From Bacillota bacterium (GTDB lineage Bacteria; Bacillota; Clostridia; Christensenellales; Aristaeellaceae): DNA of 64,000 nt. Shown here piece after piece: positions 35,988 through 44,204 of this stretch. Made by a program: the position numbers and the translations under genes. The notes under the pieces were generated by a model that saw nothing but the letters and a program-made list of their open reading frames with translations, was not told the origin of the DNA and did no database searches. Each line of letters begins with the position of its first letter. Position 1 is the stretch's first letter. Location: assembly GCA_023435435.1 (NCBI GenBank), contig JAEYRW010000085.1, positions 28,240 to 92,239 on the forward strand, in the 5' to 3' direction.

Positions 35988-36853
35988 TGGAAGACCTGAG
36001 TCTGTTTGTGCCAAAGGTTCATTTTGAGCAGATACCCATAAAAAATCTGGTATCCAATCAGGAGTACCAGCGTGATCTATCGGCATCCCATATCCGTAAG
36101 ACAGCGGAGAACTTCGACCTTTACCAAATCAACCCCGTGAAGGTCAGCCGCCGCAGCGGAGTCAATTACGTTTTTAATGGTCAGCATACAATTGAGATTG
36201 TCGCAACGGTGTCCGGCTCCCGTGAAACCCCCGTCTGGTGCATGATTTACGATGAACTGGACTATGTCCAGGAAGCGGATATTTTCGCCAATCAGCAAAA
36301 ATACATCAGGCCCTTGCTTCCGTATGAAATCTTCATGGCAAATGTGGAAGCGGGCAATGATGACCAGCTTATGATTAAGTGTTTGGTTGAATCGTACGGC
36401 CTTTCGATTACATCGGATAAAGTCCCGGGTGGTATATGCGCCGTCGCGACACTTGTCTATATTTATCAAAAATATGGTTTCCACGTTTTAGACCGAACCC
36501 TGCGCTTATGCATTGGCACTTGGGAGGGCGATGCAAATTCCTTGTCTGCAAATATGTTAAGAGGGATCGCCCACTTGATTGTCGCCTTTGGCGAGAATTT
36601 GAAAGACGACTTATTCAAGGCGAAAGTCGGCATTTTCTCTGCAAGGGAAATCGGGCGCACCGCGAAAGAGAGGAAAGCGGGGTCTCTTGGGTATGCGGAA
36701 GCCATGCTAATTGCTTACAACAAACGAATGAAAGCGGCATTAAAGTGGTCAAAGCTATATACAAACAAATTCAGCGTGTCGAATGAAAACGAATATCCGG
36801 ATGCCAATGAAGATGATGTGGATCTCATTGATGAAGATGATGAGAATGCGTGA
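35987..36853 (+). CDS. ParB-like/DUF6551-type protein
   Basis: 288-aa protein with a second divergent ParB-type fold: VHFEQIPIKNLVSNQEYQRD, SRRSGVNYVFNGQHTIEIVA (GQHT box) and EADIFANQQKYIRPL. The C-terminal half is helical and ends in a very acidic tail (NEDDVDLIDEDDENA). ATG 35987 overlaps the upstream stop (TGATG) with AAGGAGGAG before it. The DUF6551 label is from motif memory. The role in the cassette is unknown. Confidence 0.75.
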   Translation: MEDLSLFVPKVHFEQIPIKNLVSNQEYQRDLSASHIRKTAENFDLYQINPVKVSRRSGVNYVFNGQHTIEIVATVSGSRETPVWCMIYDELDYVQEADIFANQQKYIRPLLPYEIFMANVEAGNDDQLMIKCLVESYGLSITSDKVPGGICAVATLVYIYQKYGFHVLDRTLRLCIGTWEGDANSLSANMLRGIAHLIVAFGENLKDDLFKAKVGIFSAREIGRTAKERKAGSLGYAEAMLIAYNKRMKAALKWSKLYTNKFSVSNENEYPDANEDDVDLIDEDDENA

Positions 36854-36895
36854 ACCTTTCAAGGAAGATGACCAGCCCCGCAGTGATCAAGGCCA

Positions 36896-37165
36896 CTGAC
36901 GTCGGGCATCTCTCGGTGATAAAATATATTTGTGTTAAGCCCGTTTCGGGAAAGGTTCATTGAAATGGAAAAAATGATTTGCTCCGTCGATGTGGCAATC
37001 GGCGAGACGTTTGGCGGAGCATAATCCGGAAGGCTTTCCTTTCGAGGATCGGCGGAAATAGGGGAGCTTAGGCGCGCGTGAGACGTGCCTGATAAGGTTT
37101 ACCCTATTCCGGCGGCAAGAAGGAATATGGTTGGCCGGGGGCGGATCGCCCGCGGCCTTTTTGGT
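36896..37165 (+). ncRNA. Putative structured non-coding RNA with its own promoter and terminator
   Basis: Promoter CTGACG (36896-36901), 18-nt spacer, TAAAAT (36920-36925), so the RNA would start near 36932. Stems seen: GCTCCG/CGGAGC (36981-36986, 37015-37020); TCCT-TTCG-AGGA within CCG...CGG near 37025-37052; a long arm of CGGAA and TAGGG pairing with CCCTATTCCG around 37053-37111, holding an AGGCGCG/CGTGCCT hairpin. The terminator is GGCCG...CGGCC around 37133-37157, then TTTTT. No credible ORF in 36854-37247. Class not recognised; it does not match 6S, SRP, tmRNA or RNase P as I know them. Confidence 0.5.
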
Positions 37166-37202
37166 TGACAGGGGCAATGCGAAATGCAATGCGGCCATCA
37201 GA

Positions 37203-37236
37203 CGGAAGGCAGAATTGTCTTCCGCATTTTATTTTT
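37203..37236 (+). terminator. Second terminator-like hairpin before the orphan gene
   Basis: CGGAAG (37203-37208) with CTTCCG (37219-37224), then a T-rich tract to 37236, only 12 nt before the next start codon. Could end the RNA if the first terminator is read through. Confidence 0.5.
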
Positions 37237-37247
37237 AGGGGAAAAGT

Positions 37248-37718
37248 ATGAATCACAATTCGCCGGGGTGTGCCGGAAATCGTAAGTTTAAACTGATACT
37301 GTGGCCCGACGCAAACAGACCCATGAAACGGGTCGCGTTCTGGAATGTGCTGATCGGCGTCGAGTCAGTTCCGGTCGGCATTATGATTGCCGAATCGCTG
37401 GCGCAGGCAGTTTCTTCCGTGGCGGGCACCGGAAATGATTCGCTTGCGCGGTTCGGGCTTTCTGAAGACCATTTCACGGGCGCCGTCGACGCGTCCAGGG
37501 ACTGGATGAGCCGGCTGGTCGCGACGTGGACGGACGGAAAGGGCGAGACGAACGCCATTGTCAAGGGTTATCCATCATGGCGGGTGCGGAAGGATTTTGG
37601 GGAAGGGCTTCCGAGCGGGTCCATTCTGCGCTGCGGCTACGCGCGCAAGGGAGGAGCGTTTACCGTCGTTCCCGCGGAAGCGGAGGTGATCCTGATGATG
37701 TATCCAACTCCTGCCTGA
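37248..37718 (+). CDS. Hypothetical protein
   Basis: 156 aa, no recognised family. RBS-like GGGGA 6 nt upstream of ATG. Begins polar, then FKLILWPDANRPMKRVAFWN and SVPVGIMIAESLAQAVSSVA. The C-terminal LRCGYARKGGAFTVVPAEAE faintly resembles the GYxxxxGxxVVxPEEAE block of serine recombinases, so a recombinase-derived remnant is possible. GC is higher than the cassette before it. Directly follows the putative RNA. Confidence 0.5.
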   Translation: MNHNSPGCAGNRKFKLILWPDANRPMKRVAFWNVLIGVESVPVGIMIAESLAQAVSSVAGTGNDSLARFGLSEDHFTGAVDASRDWMSRLVATWTDGKGETNAIVKGYPSWRVRKDFGEGLPSGSILRCGYARKGGAFTVVPAEAEVILMMYPTPA

Positions 37719-37735
37719 GCCATAATGAGCGTGTA

Positions 37736-37762
37736 AATTTCATTCCGATTTCCTCGTTCAAG
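37736..37762 (-). repeat. Remnant of a duplicated gene start (27-bp repeat)
   Basis: 26 of 27 bases match 42194-42220, the ribosome binding site and first codons of the secreted protein at 42201. Here the copy overlaps the end of the ABC ATPase gene and continues for only a few codons (MKFTRSLW) before unrelated sequence. It marks where a further secreted-protein gene was cut off, probably by the insertion to its left. Confidence 0.6.
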
Positions 37763-38411
37763 GATCTATTCGAGAGACTCTTCCGGCATCCATTTCAAAT
37801 ATCACATCGCATAACACATGAATATCTTCCATGTTGTGGCTCGCAAGAAGGAGCGTTTTCCCTGCTGCGCGTAATTTCATCATAACTTCCCGCATGTCAC
37901 GAACGCCCACATGATCCAGGCCATTCATCGGCTCATCTAGAATCAAGATGTCCGGGTCTTCCATGATCGCCTGCGCAATCCCGAGGCGTTGACGCATGCC
38001 GAGGGAGTATTTCTCTACATGCTTGCGCGAGGTTGGATCGAGGCCGGCCACCTTCATCGCCGCAATGATCTCATCATTTCCGATCCGATGCCGGATGTTC
38101 GCAAGAAACTTTAAATTCGCGTATCCGCTATATCCGTGGATAAAACCAGGCGTTTCAATTATCGCACCGATGTCCTGATGATTCAGCGGTGTTTTCTTGC
38201 ATTCCTTGCCGTCAATTAGAATGCTACCCGTGTAATCACGGATCAGCCCACAAATACACTTGAGAAGAACCGTCTTGCCCGAACCGTTCCGTCCAATGAT
38301 CCCGTGAATCTTGCCTTTTTCAAATTCTGCGTTGACTTCCGAGAGCACCGCGGCACCCACAAATTCCTTTCCAACATTTATCACGCTGATCTTGCTGTTC
38401 ACGTACTTCAC
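37758..38411 (-). CDS. ABC transporter ATPase of an ABC-2 type exporter
   Basis: 217-aa ATPase. Walker A GRNGSGKTV near residue 40, signature YSLGMRQRLGIAQAIM (the LGMRQR variant typical of antibiotic/bacteriocin exporters), Walker B ILILDEPMNGLD, switch His in ASHNM. GTG start directly abuts the permease stop. Works with the two permeases upstream in the operon. Similar sets export or give immunity to peptides. Confidence 0.88.
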   Translation of the reverse strand: MKYVNSKISVINVGKEFVGAAVLSEVNAEFEKGKIHGIIGRNGSGKTVLLKCICGLIRDYTGSILIDGKECKKTPLNHQDIGAIIETPGFIHGYSGYANLKFLANIRHRIGNDEIIAAMKVAGLDPTSRKHVEKYSLGMRQRLGIAQAIMEDPDILILDEPMNGLDHVGVRDMREVMMKLRAAGKTLLLASHNMEDIHVLCDVIFEMDAGRVSRIDP

Positions 38412-39263
38412 CTACACTCTCAATTTCGTGAAATCTTTCCGCATATGCACGCCCAAAAACAGGATCATAAGTCCAAGCACCATACCGATCACAAAAAAGG
38501 CTGCGGAATAGGCAAGCCTTGGATAGGCGTCATCGAATCCGCCATCCACCACAGTCGCAAGGGCCAACGATACTGGGGAGAAGTGATAGTAATAACCTGA
38601 ATTGAGGATCCCGCCGATGTTTTGGCTCAGAAAGGCAAGTGCGGCGATGATGAAATTCCCCGAAGGGCGGTTCGTTGCAAAGTTCAAGACGAGGATCCAT
38701 ATTCCGCTCCACAGCGCCAAAGCGATGTTTAGAAGGAAGGCACGCAGAAACACCTCGCCCAATGTCCAATTAAGAACAAGTTTGGAACTGAACGTCATCC
38801 GGATCGAGAAGCTTTTGTATGCATCCGTTCGTGCGAGCGTCTGAAGCGCTACATCCCAATTCATCGTGAAGGAGATGCGCCGTATCACGATCATCGTCAG
38901 GATTGTAATCGTGATCATCCAAACAAACGTCAACACGGCCACGCAAATGAATTTGCCCAGCATCCACGCCTTTGCGCCGCTGCGCATCAGCACGGTTTGC
39001 TCGTTTTCATCCGCGCCGGGCAGATCGATCAGCAAAAAGACAAAAAACAGCATCAGGCAGCATTGTGTGCGCGCATTGCCAAAAATCTGCGCAAGAACGC
39101 CCCAGAGAGAAATCGTGACGTCGTAATCCTTACAAAACGAATGGACGCCGCGCAAGGTGAAATCTATGTATATGAAAAGGAGGATCAGCAGAGCAAGCGA
39201 ACGAGGATGACGGAGTGTCTTTTTGATCTGAATGAGGCCGACCCCCCATGCCCGCCTAAACAT
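38412..39263 (-). CDS. ABC-2 type permease
   Basis: 283 aa with six to seven hydrophobic segments: LALLILLFIYIDF, CCLMLFFVFLLIDLPG, FICVAVLTFVWMITITILTM, FLLNIALALWSGIWILVLNF, and a final AAFFVIGMVLGLMILFLGV. No enzymatic motif. Overlaps the neighbouring permease by 8 nt. The arrangement of two different permeases and one ATPase suggests a heterodimeric exporter. Confidence 0.8.
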   Translation of the reverse strand: MFRRAWGVGLIQIKKTLRHPRSLALLILLFIYIDFTLRGVHSFCKDYDVTISLWGVLAQIFGNARTQCCLMLFFVFLLIDLPGADENEQTVLMRSGAKAWMLGKFICVAVLTFVWMITITILTMIVIRRISFTMNWDVALQTLARTDAYKSFSIRMTFSSKLVLNWTLGEVFLRAFLLNIALALWSGIWILVLNFATNRPSGNFIIAALAFLSQNIGGILNSGYYYHFSPVSLALATVVDGGFDDAYPRLAYSAAFFVIGMVLGLMILFLGVHMRKDFTKLRV

Positions 39264-40038
39264 CCTTCAGCCTCCTTTGCAGACTTAAAATCGCCCCTAA
39301 GCACAGCGCGACCGAAATACCGAGAAAGATACCCGTGATATAGCTGATCGGGGCAATGACGCCCGTCATCGAGATATCCCCTCTTTCCAACCTCTTAAGA
39401 AAGCCGGAAGGATTGATGGAGATCCACGCGTATACGAAATCTTTAAAATAAGTGATGAGTGCGGGTGAAAAAATCGCGGCATATTGGTTCGGCCAAAGAA
39501 ACGAGATCGATAAGCCGACAACCGCCCACATTCCAGCTGCGAGACTCCTGCACAGGATGTGTAAGGCAATGTACGCAAGAATGTTGTTTGCGCGTGCCAG
39601 CGTACAAAAACTGAGTGAATCCGCCCATTCCCTGTAGGTACTCACGACATGCTCGTCGGCCAACACCGGGTTGATGGCATAGGCATAGATTGCATAAAGT
39701 GTGATTCCCGCGTAGGTTGCCAGCAGCGCGGAGAAATATGTGGCCACGGCCTTGGATGTCACATAGCGAAAGACGCCGCCGCGCTGGCACGCGTACCGCG
39801 CGTAGCCGGATTTGCGTTCAGAGACATACGAACCCGCATAACAAATCGCCCCGACGCAGGGAACCAGCCATGTGAACGCTCCAATGCCCATGATATCGTC
39901 CAGATGCATCGCCAAGGATGTGTTTGCACCTAGTGACTCGAACCCATCGAAAAAATACATCAGGAAGATCAGGAAAACCACAAGAAGAAAATTCCTACTC
40001 ACGATCGCCCGCCGGAGATCGTCCGCCATGCAGCGCAT
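39256..40038 (-). CDS. ABC-2 type permease
   Basis: 260 aa, six hydrophobic segments beginning FLLVVFLIFLMYFF, with an extracytoplasmic loop containing SYVSERKSGYARYACQRG, the pattern of ABC-2 permeases. RBS GGGAGGGG 5 nt before ATG. Follows the secreted-protein gene by 16 nt. Confidence 0.8.
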   Translation of the reverse strand: MRCMADDLRRAIVSRNFLLVVFLIFLMYFFDGFESLGANTSLAMHLDDIMGIGAFTWLVPCVGAICYAGSYVSERKSGYARYACQRGGVFRYVTSKAVATYFSALLATYAGITLYAIYAYAINPVLADEHVVSTYREWADSLSFCTLARANNILAYIALHILCRSLAAGMWAVVGLSISFLWPNQYAAIFSPALITYFKDFVYAWISINPSGFLKRLERGDISMTGVIAPISYITGIFLGISVALCLGAILSLQRRLKDV

Positions 40039-40054
40039 ATGAACCCCTCCCTGT

Positions 40055-41200
40055 TCAACGAATGATCTTTCCTGTCAGGGCGTTGACCATCATAGGCGCG
40101 ACGCCATTGTCGAAATAAAAGATCCATGCGGGTGTCAGTTCTGCCTGCGTCTCCAGATCGCATCCCTCGTATCCGAGAGGAAGGTACTCAAGGGAGATCT
40201 CCTTGCAGACAAATTGACCGACACCGAGCAATCCGTTCAAATCATTCGCGATCACATCGGCGGCGGCGGATGAAGAGAGGATTGTCTGCGCATCGAACGT
40301 CTCAACGGCACTCATTTGATTCTGCGCCGCAAAGTACATCATGCCCCCATCGTTGTACGCGCCGCTTACGGATGAATATATGGTGAAGTAATCTTGGGAT
40401 TCGATGTAGACAGTGTCGTAGGTGACCGGCACTCCGTAGAACGTAAACCGGTAGGCTACGAAGTAACAGTCGGAACCGTTTTGGGAAATTATTTCCCAGT
40501 TGGCGGCGGTCAGATCCGTGCCGTTTACGGCCAACTGATCATACGAGTGCACGCCTTTTTGGGATAGGCGATTCCCGTCCATTGAATATGCGCGCAGGAT
40601 ATAGGGTGTTTCTTCGATGGAGCAGCCAAATGTTTGTGCAACCTGATCGATCTCGGCCGCCGCGTCTTCCGGGCTCAACATGGGCAGTGTGCCGCAGGTC
40701 AGGCGATCCGGGATATAGCATAAGCCGTTGTACTGCTTAAACAGATCCATGACCGATGTGTAGTCGTAATAGAAATAGCGAACGGCGCCGAAGGATCCAT
40801 CGCGGAAATAGTAATAGGACGGTTCCTGATTTCCCATTTCATCAATGTCATAATCATTTAAACTCGAGTACGTTCTTGCGGTGATGCGTTCGTCATTTGA
40901 CTGTTCACTCGATAAGGAAAACGTATCATCGCCGGAGAAAATCCGATCCTTTATATATTCATAAAATGTTTCGTCATCGTCCGGATCATATTGTTTTAGC
41001 GCAGCGCGAATGATCGGGAGAGAGGCGTCCTCCATGCCGTAGACCTCGGCATCAAACAGGACGCATCCGTTTTCTTCTTCATATGACCAGGAAGTATATT
41101 GGGAATCAGCGAATGACCTACCTTCGGATAATAGGAAAACAGCGATGATCAGTAGAACCAGATGGAACCGAGTGTCATTCCATTTTTGAATGATTTCCAT
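40055..41200 (-). CDS. Secreted protein with YycI/PepSY-like C-terminal repeat
   Basis: About 381 aa. Signal peptide after an N-terminal EIIQKWN (FHLVLLIIAVFLLSEG, cleavage near SFA). The mature part is rich in Tyr and Asp and lacks Cys pairs. The ending LTPAWIFYFDNGVAPMMVNA then LTGKII follows the pattern of YycI/PepSY-type extracytoplasmic regulators. ATG at 41200 is preceded by GGAGG; the longer ATG at 41299 falls in the upstream gene. Next to exporter permeases, so probably an accessory or immunity factor (inference). Confidence 0.65.
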   Translation of the reverse strand: MEIIQKWNDTRFHLVLLIIAVFLLSEGRSFADSQYTSWSYEEENGCVLFDAEVYGMEDASLPIIRAALKQYDPDDDETFYEYIKDRIFSGDDTFSLSSEQSNDERITARTYSSLNDYDIDEMGNQEPSYYYFRDGSFGAVRYFYYDYTSVMDLFKQYNGLCYIPDRLTCGTLPMLSPEDAAAEIDQVAQTFGCSIEETPYILRAYSMDGNRLSQKGVHSYDQLAVNGTDLTAANWEIISQNGSDCYFVAYRFTFYGVPVTYDTVYIESQDYFTIYSSVSGAYNDGGMMYFAAQNQMSAVETFDAQTILSSSAAADVIANDLNGLLGVGQFVCKEISLEYLPLGYEGCDLETQAELTPAWIFYFDNGVAPMMVNALTGKIIR

Positions 41201-41235
41201 AATGTGCCTCCGAAAATCATCTTCCGTCGCGTTGC

Positions 41236-41258
41236 GCGGGGAGCATATTGCTCCCCGC
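41236..41258 (-). other. Intercistronic hairpin between two secreted-protein genes
   Basis: Perfect 10-bp stem GCGGGGAGCA (41236-41245) with TGCTCCCCGC (41249-41258), 3-nt loop, no T tract. It lies just after the 138-aa gene and could favour its message over downstream genes. Confidence 0.5.
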
Positions 41259-41268
41259 AGAGGTTTCG

Positions 41269-41685
41269 TCACGGACTCCATGTGCCGGCAATTTCCCATT
41301 GGCCGGTTGATGCCGCCACGGCAGGCTGAACGACCAGGTAAACCGTTATATTATTGCTTACGCCTGATATATAGTTCGCGCTCGTAGATCCACTGTAGCC
41401 CTTTACCGACATAGACCCCGCAATGCTGCTACCTTTTTTCGTCTTCGTCTTCCGGACACCATAGTTCGTCTTGTCCGTGCTGCCGTAATAATCGCCCGTC
41501 TCTGTGTTGAGATTCGAAGTCTGAGAAACCGAAACGCTGCTTGCAGAGCCGTGCGTTGCGTGATTGTCCACGGCTTTCCCTGATGAAACGTATTGAATGT
41601 AAGCAGTTGAGGAAGCGAAAGCCGGTGAAACAAAGACCACGAGAATTGCTAACGCCAGCAAAAGATACAGCCATTTTTTCTTCAT
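41269..41685 (-). CDS. Small secreted Ser/Thr-rich protein
   Basis: 138 aa; signal peptide KKKWLYLLLALAILVVFVS with cleavage after AFA. The mature 114 residues are Ser/Thr/Gly-rich with no Cys (STAYIQYVSSGKAVDNHATH, GDYYGSTDKTNYG, and VTSGQWE-like ending TGQWEIAGTWSP). Good RBS (GGGAAGGA). Size, composition and linkage to an ABC-2 exporter recall lactococcin 972-type bacteriocins, but I cannot confirm homology. Confidence 0.6.
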   Translation of the reverse strand: MKKKWLYLLLALAILVVFVSPAFASSTAYIQYVSSGKAVDNHATHGSASSVSVSQTSNLNTETGDYYGSTDKTNYGVRKTKTKKGSSIAGSMSVKGYSGSTSANYISGVSNNITVYLVVQPAVAASTGQWEIAGTWSP

Positions 41686-41805
41686 GACGATTTCCTTCCC
41701 TTCAATGTATTGAACGCTTGCTTTGCGGTCTCATGGGTACCGACATGTCCCGCATGCTATTATCAAGAAGCGATGGCCATTCGCTTCAATGATACCAAAA
41801 AATAT

Positions 41806-42201
41806 CTATATTTCTTTTTCGGCACTATATTTTGTGACATTCTCCCCGTTTACATTTGTCACAAACTTAGTCTTATATTTATAGCCAGATACCACTGTGC
41901 ATGTGTGAGAAACGGCCAATGAGCCGGTGTCCGTCACTTGTGCCCAGGATTTGTAGATCGTCCAGCTGCCATTCTTATATTGCAGCAGATAGAGCCTTCC
42001 GCTGACAGAGTAGGAAGAATCGCTGGCATAAACACTTCCAGACACGGTCGCTTGATTATCTGAATTGATGGATAAACCCGCATAGGAATAGCTCGTATAC
42101 GTGTTCATCGTTGCCGCATCCGCGGTGCCGAAAAGAGGCTGAATGCTGAGAATGAACGCCATGATGAGCAGTGTGCAAGTAAGAGTCTTTGCGAATTTCA
42201 T
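41806..42201 (-). CDS. Small secreted beta-rich protein
   Basis: 131 aa; signal peptide KFAKTLTCTLLIMAFILSIQ with cleavage after ADAA. The mature part alternates Tyr/Ser/Val (YTSYSYAGLSINSDNQATVS, YLLQYKNGSWTIYKSW, VVSGYKYKTKFVTNVNGE), consistent with a small beta-sandwich. ATG 42201 is 6 nt after AAGGAGG; the TTG at 42219 is part of that RBS. A hairpin GAAGCGA...TCGCTTC at 41767-41787 follows the stop and may terminate or attenuate. Confidence 0.65.
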   Translation of the reverse strand: MKFAKTLTCTLLIMAFILSIQPLFGTADAATMNTYTSYSYAGLSINSDNQATVSGSVYASDSSYSVSGRLYLLQYKNGSWTIYKSWAQVTDTGSLAVSHTCTVVSGYKYKTKFVTNVNGENVTKYSAEKEI

Positions 42202-42280
42202 TCCGATTTCCTCCTTCAAGTGCCTTCACTATATACAAGCATCTTCGGGTAGGTTTCATCACATGGTTTATAAAACTTAA

Positions 42281-42308
42281 CAAAAAAGCGAGGCTTTTAC
42301 CTCGCTTT
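42281..42308 (-). terminator. Intrinsic terminator of the sigma/anti-sigma operon
   Basis: AAAGCGAGG (42285-42293, plus-strand reading) pairs with CCTCGCTTT (42300-42308). On the minus strand it is followed by a run of T (42281-42287). Separates the regulators from the secreted-protein genes. Confidence 0.85.
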
Positions 42309-42324
42309 GGGAAAGCCCGACGAT

Positions 42325-43047
42325 TTACTGCTTGAGATACGGTATGCTCTCGACGATTCCCATGCATTCGTCGTAAGAGAGATCCGTGATCAACGCATAG
42401 CAATATTCATCTGAAAAAAACTGCACTGTGGTTAACTGACCCTTCAAAATCACCTCTGCACCATGACCGTTGATCATCAATTGTTCAATCTGGGCATCCT
42501 CGGTATCCAGCATGATGGAGGATTCGCCCGCGGTCTGTGCGTACATAATGGATTGTCCCGTTTCTTCATTTATCCACGACAGGAACCGCGATTCCTCCGT
42601 ATCCATGCTGTTGTCCAACTGGAATCCTTCCGGTATGTAGGAGGGCTCGGAAAAGGACTCGTCAAAGTCTATATCCTCTTCTTCCTCTTGTATGAAATAC
42701 TCGCTGTATTGCGGAAACCGCTGCACAATGAACCGAATGAGCAACGCCCGCGCCGGCTCGACTGCGGCAAACACAATGGCTGCTAAAGCGATCAGGATGA
42801 GCAGAACTGAGGCCGCAAAAGAGAGCAATCTCCTTGCTTTTCGAATTCTGGGATGGCGTTTTCTCTCCGACCGGGAACTGACCGCCTTTTCAAACCAGGC
42901 GTCCAGATTCACGCCTTCCAGATCGCTCCAATTAACAGCATGCAATGCCGTTTCGACCTCTTCATTTAAAACCGCGACCGCGCCCTGCCCGGCCATTTCC
43001 AGAAACGGACTGGTTTCATTCATGCGCTTCGCTCTATTTCGCTTCAT
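42325..43047 (-). CDS. Membrane anti-sigma-type protein with DUF4367-like domain
   Basis: 240 aa: cytoplasmic N-terminal about 85 residues, one membrane helix (LLSFAASVLLILIALAAIVF), then an extracytoplasmic part with PSYIPEGFQLDNS and SIMYAQTAGESSIMLDTEDA, the DUF4367 pattern. Start overlaps the sigma factor stop by 14 nt. By position and topology it should hold the ECF sigma factor inactive until an external signal. Confidence 0.8.
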   Translation of the reverse strand: MKRNRAKRMNETSPFLEMAGQGAVAVLNEEVETALHAVNWSDLEGVNLDAWFEKAVSSRSERKRHPRIRKARRLLSFAASVLLILIALAAIVFAAVEPARALLIRFIVQRFPQYSEYFIQEEEEDIDFDESFSEPSYIPEGFQLDNSMDTEESRFLSWINEETGQSIMYAQTAGESSIMLDTEDAQIEQLMINGHGAEVILKGQLTTVQFFSDEYCYALITDLSYDECMGIVESIPYLKQ

Positions 43048-43594
43048 CGGACAACCCTTCCTCCAATATGCTCCTCAATTGCCGGATCGCCACCGCCAAT
43101 AAATTCTGAGAGGCGCTCACACTGATTCCCATGGCCTGCGCAATTTCCGCATGGGACAGATCAAAACCGTATTTGAGCACGATCACCATCCGTTTCCGCT
43201 CCGGCAGTTTTGAGACGGCGTTTTTCACCTCGGAGTATTCCAGACGGTCGAATATCTCATCCTCAATTCGGGAATCTACACTTTGCTTGGAATAATGGGC
43301 ATCCGCCGAATCAGGATGGATCAGCCTGCCTTCCCGTGCGCGATCTCTGACAAAAAGGTTCTTCATAATAGTAAAGCAATATGCGGCAGTTTCATCATCA
43401 TCCATCCGTGTAAATTTTTCGACTTTATCAATCACGATGAGGAAAACCTGCTGCGTCGCGTCCTGGGCCCAGGAAACATCGCCCGAAAGTTTGTAAGCGT
43501 ATCCAAGCAAGCGCCGGTTTAATTTATGGTATAGACTGGTCACATAGTCTCTCTCGTAATCCGTTGACAGCAGGCTTAAGTATAGCATGAACAT
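43034..43594 (-). CDS. ECF-type RNA polymerase sigma factor
   Basis: 186 aa. Region 2 (LYHKLNRRLLGYAYKLSGDVSWAQDATQQVFL, YCFTIMKNLFVRDRARE) and region 4 (VSKLPERKRMVIVLKYGFDLSHAEIAQAMGISVSASQNLLAVAIRQLR) are both clear. A second ATG two codons in (43588) is an alternative start; neither has a strong RBS. Likely drives the secreted-protein/exporter genes downstream (inference). Confidence 0.88.
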   Translation of the reverse strand: MFMLYLSLLSTDYERDYVTSLYHKLNRRLLGYAYKLSGDVSWAQDATQQVFLIVIDKVEKFTRMDDDETAAYCFTIMKNLFVRDRAREGRLIHPDSADAHYSKQSVDSRIEDEIFDRLEYSEVKNAVSKLPERKRMVIVLKYGFDLSHAEIAQAMGISVSASQNLLAVAIRQLRSILEEGLSDEAK

Positions 43595-43770
43595 AAGCGT
43601 ATCTCATTCTCAAAGTTTTATAGGATTCTTGATATGAATCATACTACTTGCGGTGTCATAAATCAAGCGACTGAGAACCTGTGCTCTCCCGCCGAAAATG
43701 CAGTTATCCCATGAGGATATACGAGTACTCTGCAAATTTCGATCGATCAAAAAAGAATCGTCAAAATATA

Positions 43771-43872
43771 CACACCCCTTCGGGGGGATTATTTCACGTT
43801 TCTCATAGTTTCGACGATTCTCCTCCAGAGAACCCTCGAAAAAAGGCCACGATTCGAATCCCTCCTCCTCCG
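43771..43872 (+). repeat. 102-nt repeat copy 1, ending like a tRNA 3' half
   Basis: Diverged copy of 63534-63635, same length and orientation. Begins CACACCCC, has ACGATTCTCCT at the same offset, and ends GATTCGAATCCC plus CTCCTCCTCCG, which looks like the T-loop and acceptor 3' strand of a tRNA-Ser. The D-arm and 5' acceptor strand are absent, so it is not a functional tRNA. Confidence 0.5.
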
Positions 43873-43950
43873 AAGCCGCCCTTTCATGCTTCCGTGAATG
43901 GATGAGCCCACGAGACGCCTAATGCCGAGAATGCCTTTATTTACTGAGAT

Positions 43951-44020
43951 TTCGCCATATAAGAAATACCACCCACCGGCGAGAAGACTCTCATCGATGG
44001 ATGGTATTTGTTGTGGCGAA
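43951..44020. other. Two-step inverted repeat
   Basis: TTCGCCA (43951-43957) with TGGCGAA (44014-44020), enclosing AAATACCA (43964-43971) with TGGTATTT (44002-44009). No T tract. The rest of 43595-44204 contains no gene I can support. Confidence 0.45.
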
Positions 44021-44204
44021 TCCGCTATACAATGATAGGATGCGCACCCTCAAAGTATGAATCGTTGATCATTTGCAAATTGTTTGGGTTTATCTGATTC
44101 TGTTCGGTGGATTTGTGAGAATGGTATCCTGACACAAGCGCAGGAGATCGGCGCAACAAGTCATATTCCTATGCTGACTATCTGAACGCCCGACTTGAAG
44201 GCTC

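Noticed and set aside
36896..37236. 6S, SRP, tmRNA or RNase P RNA, or a cobalamin riboswitch
   Set aside because: None of the conserved cores of these RNAs could be found in the stretch.
43815..43872. tRNA-Ser gene
   Set aside because: Only T-loop and 3' acceptor-like sequence; no D-arm, 5' acceptor strand or proper T-stem pairing.
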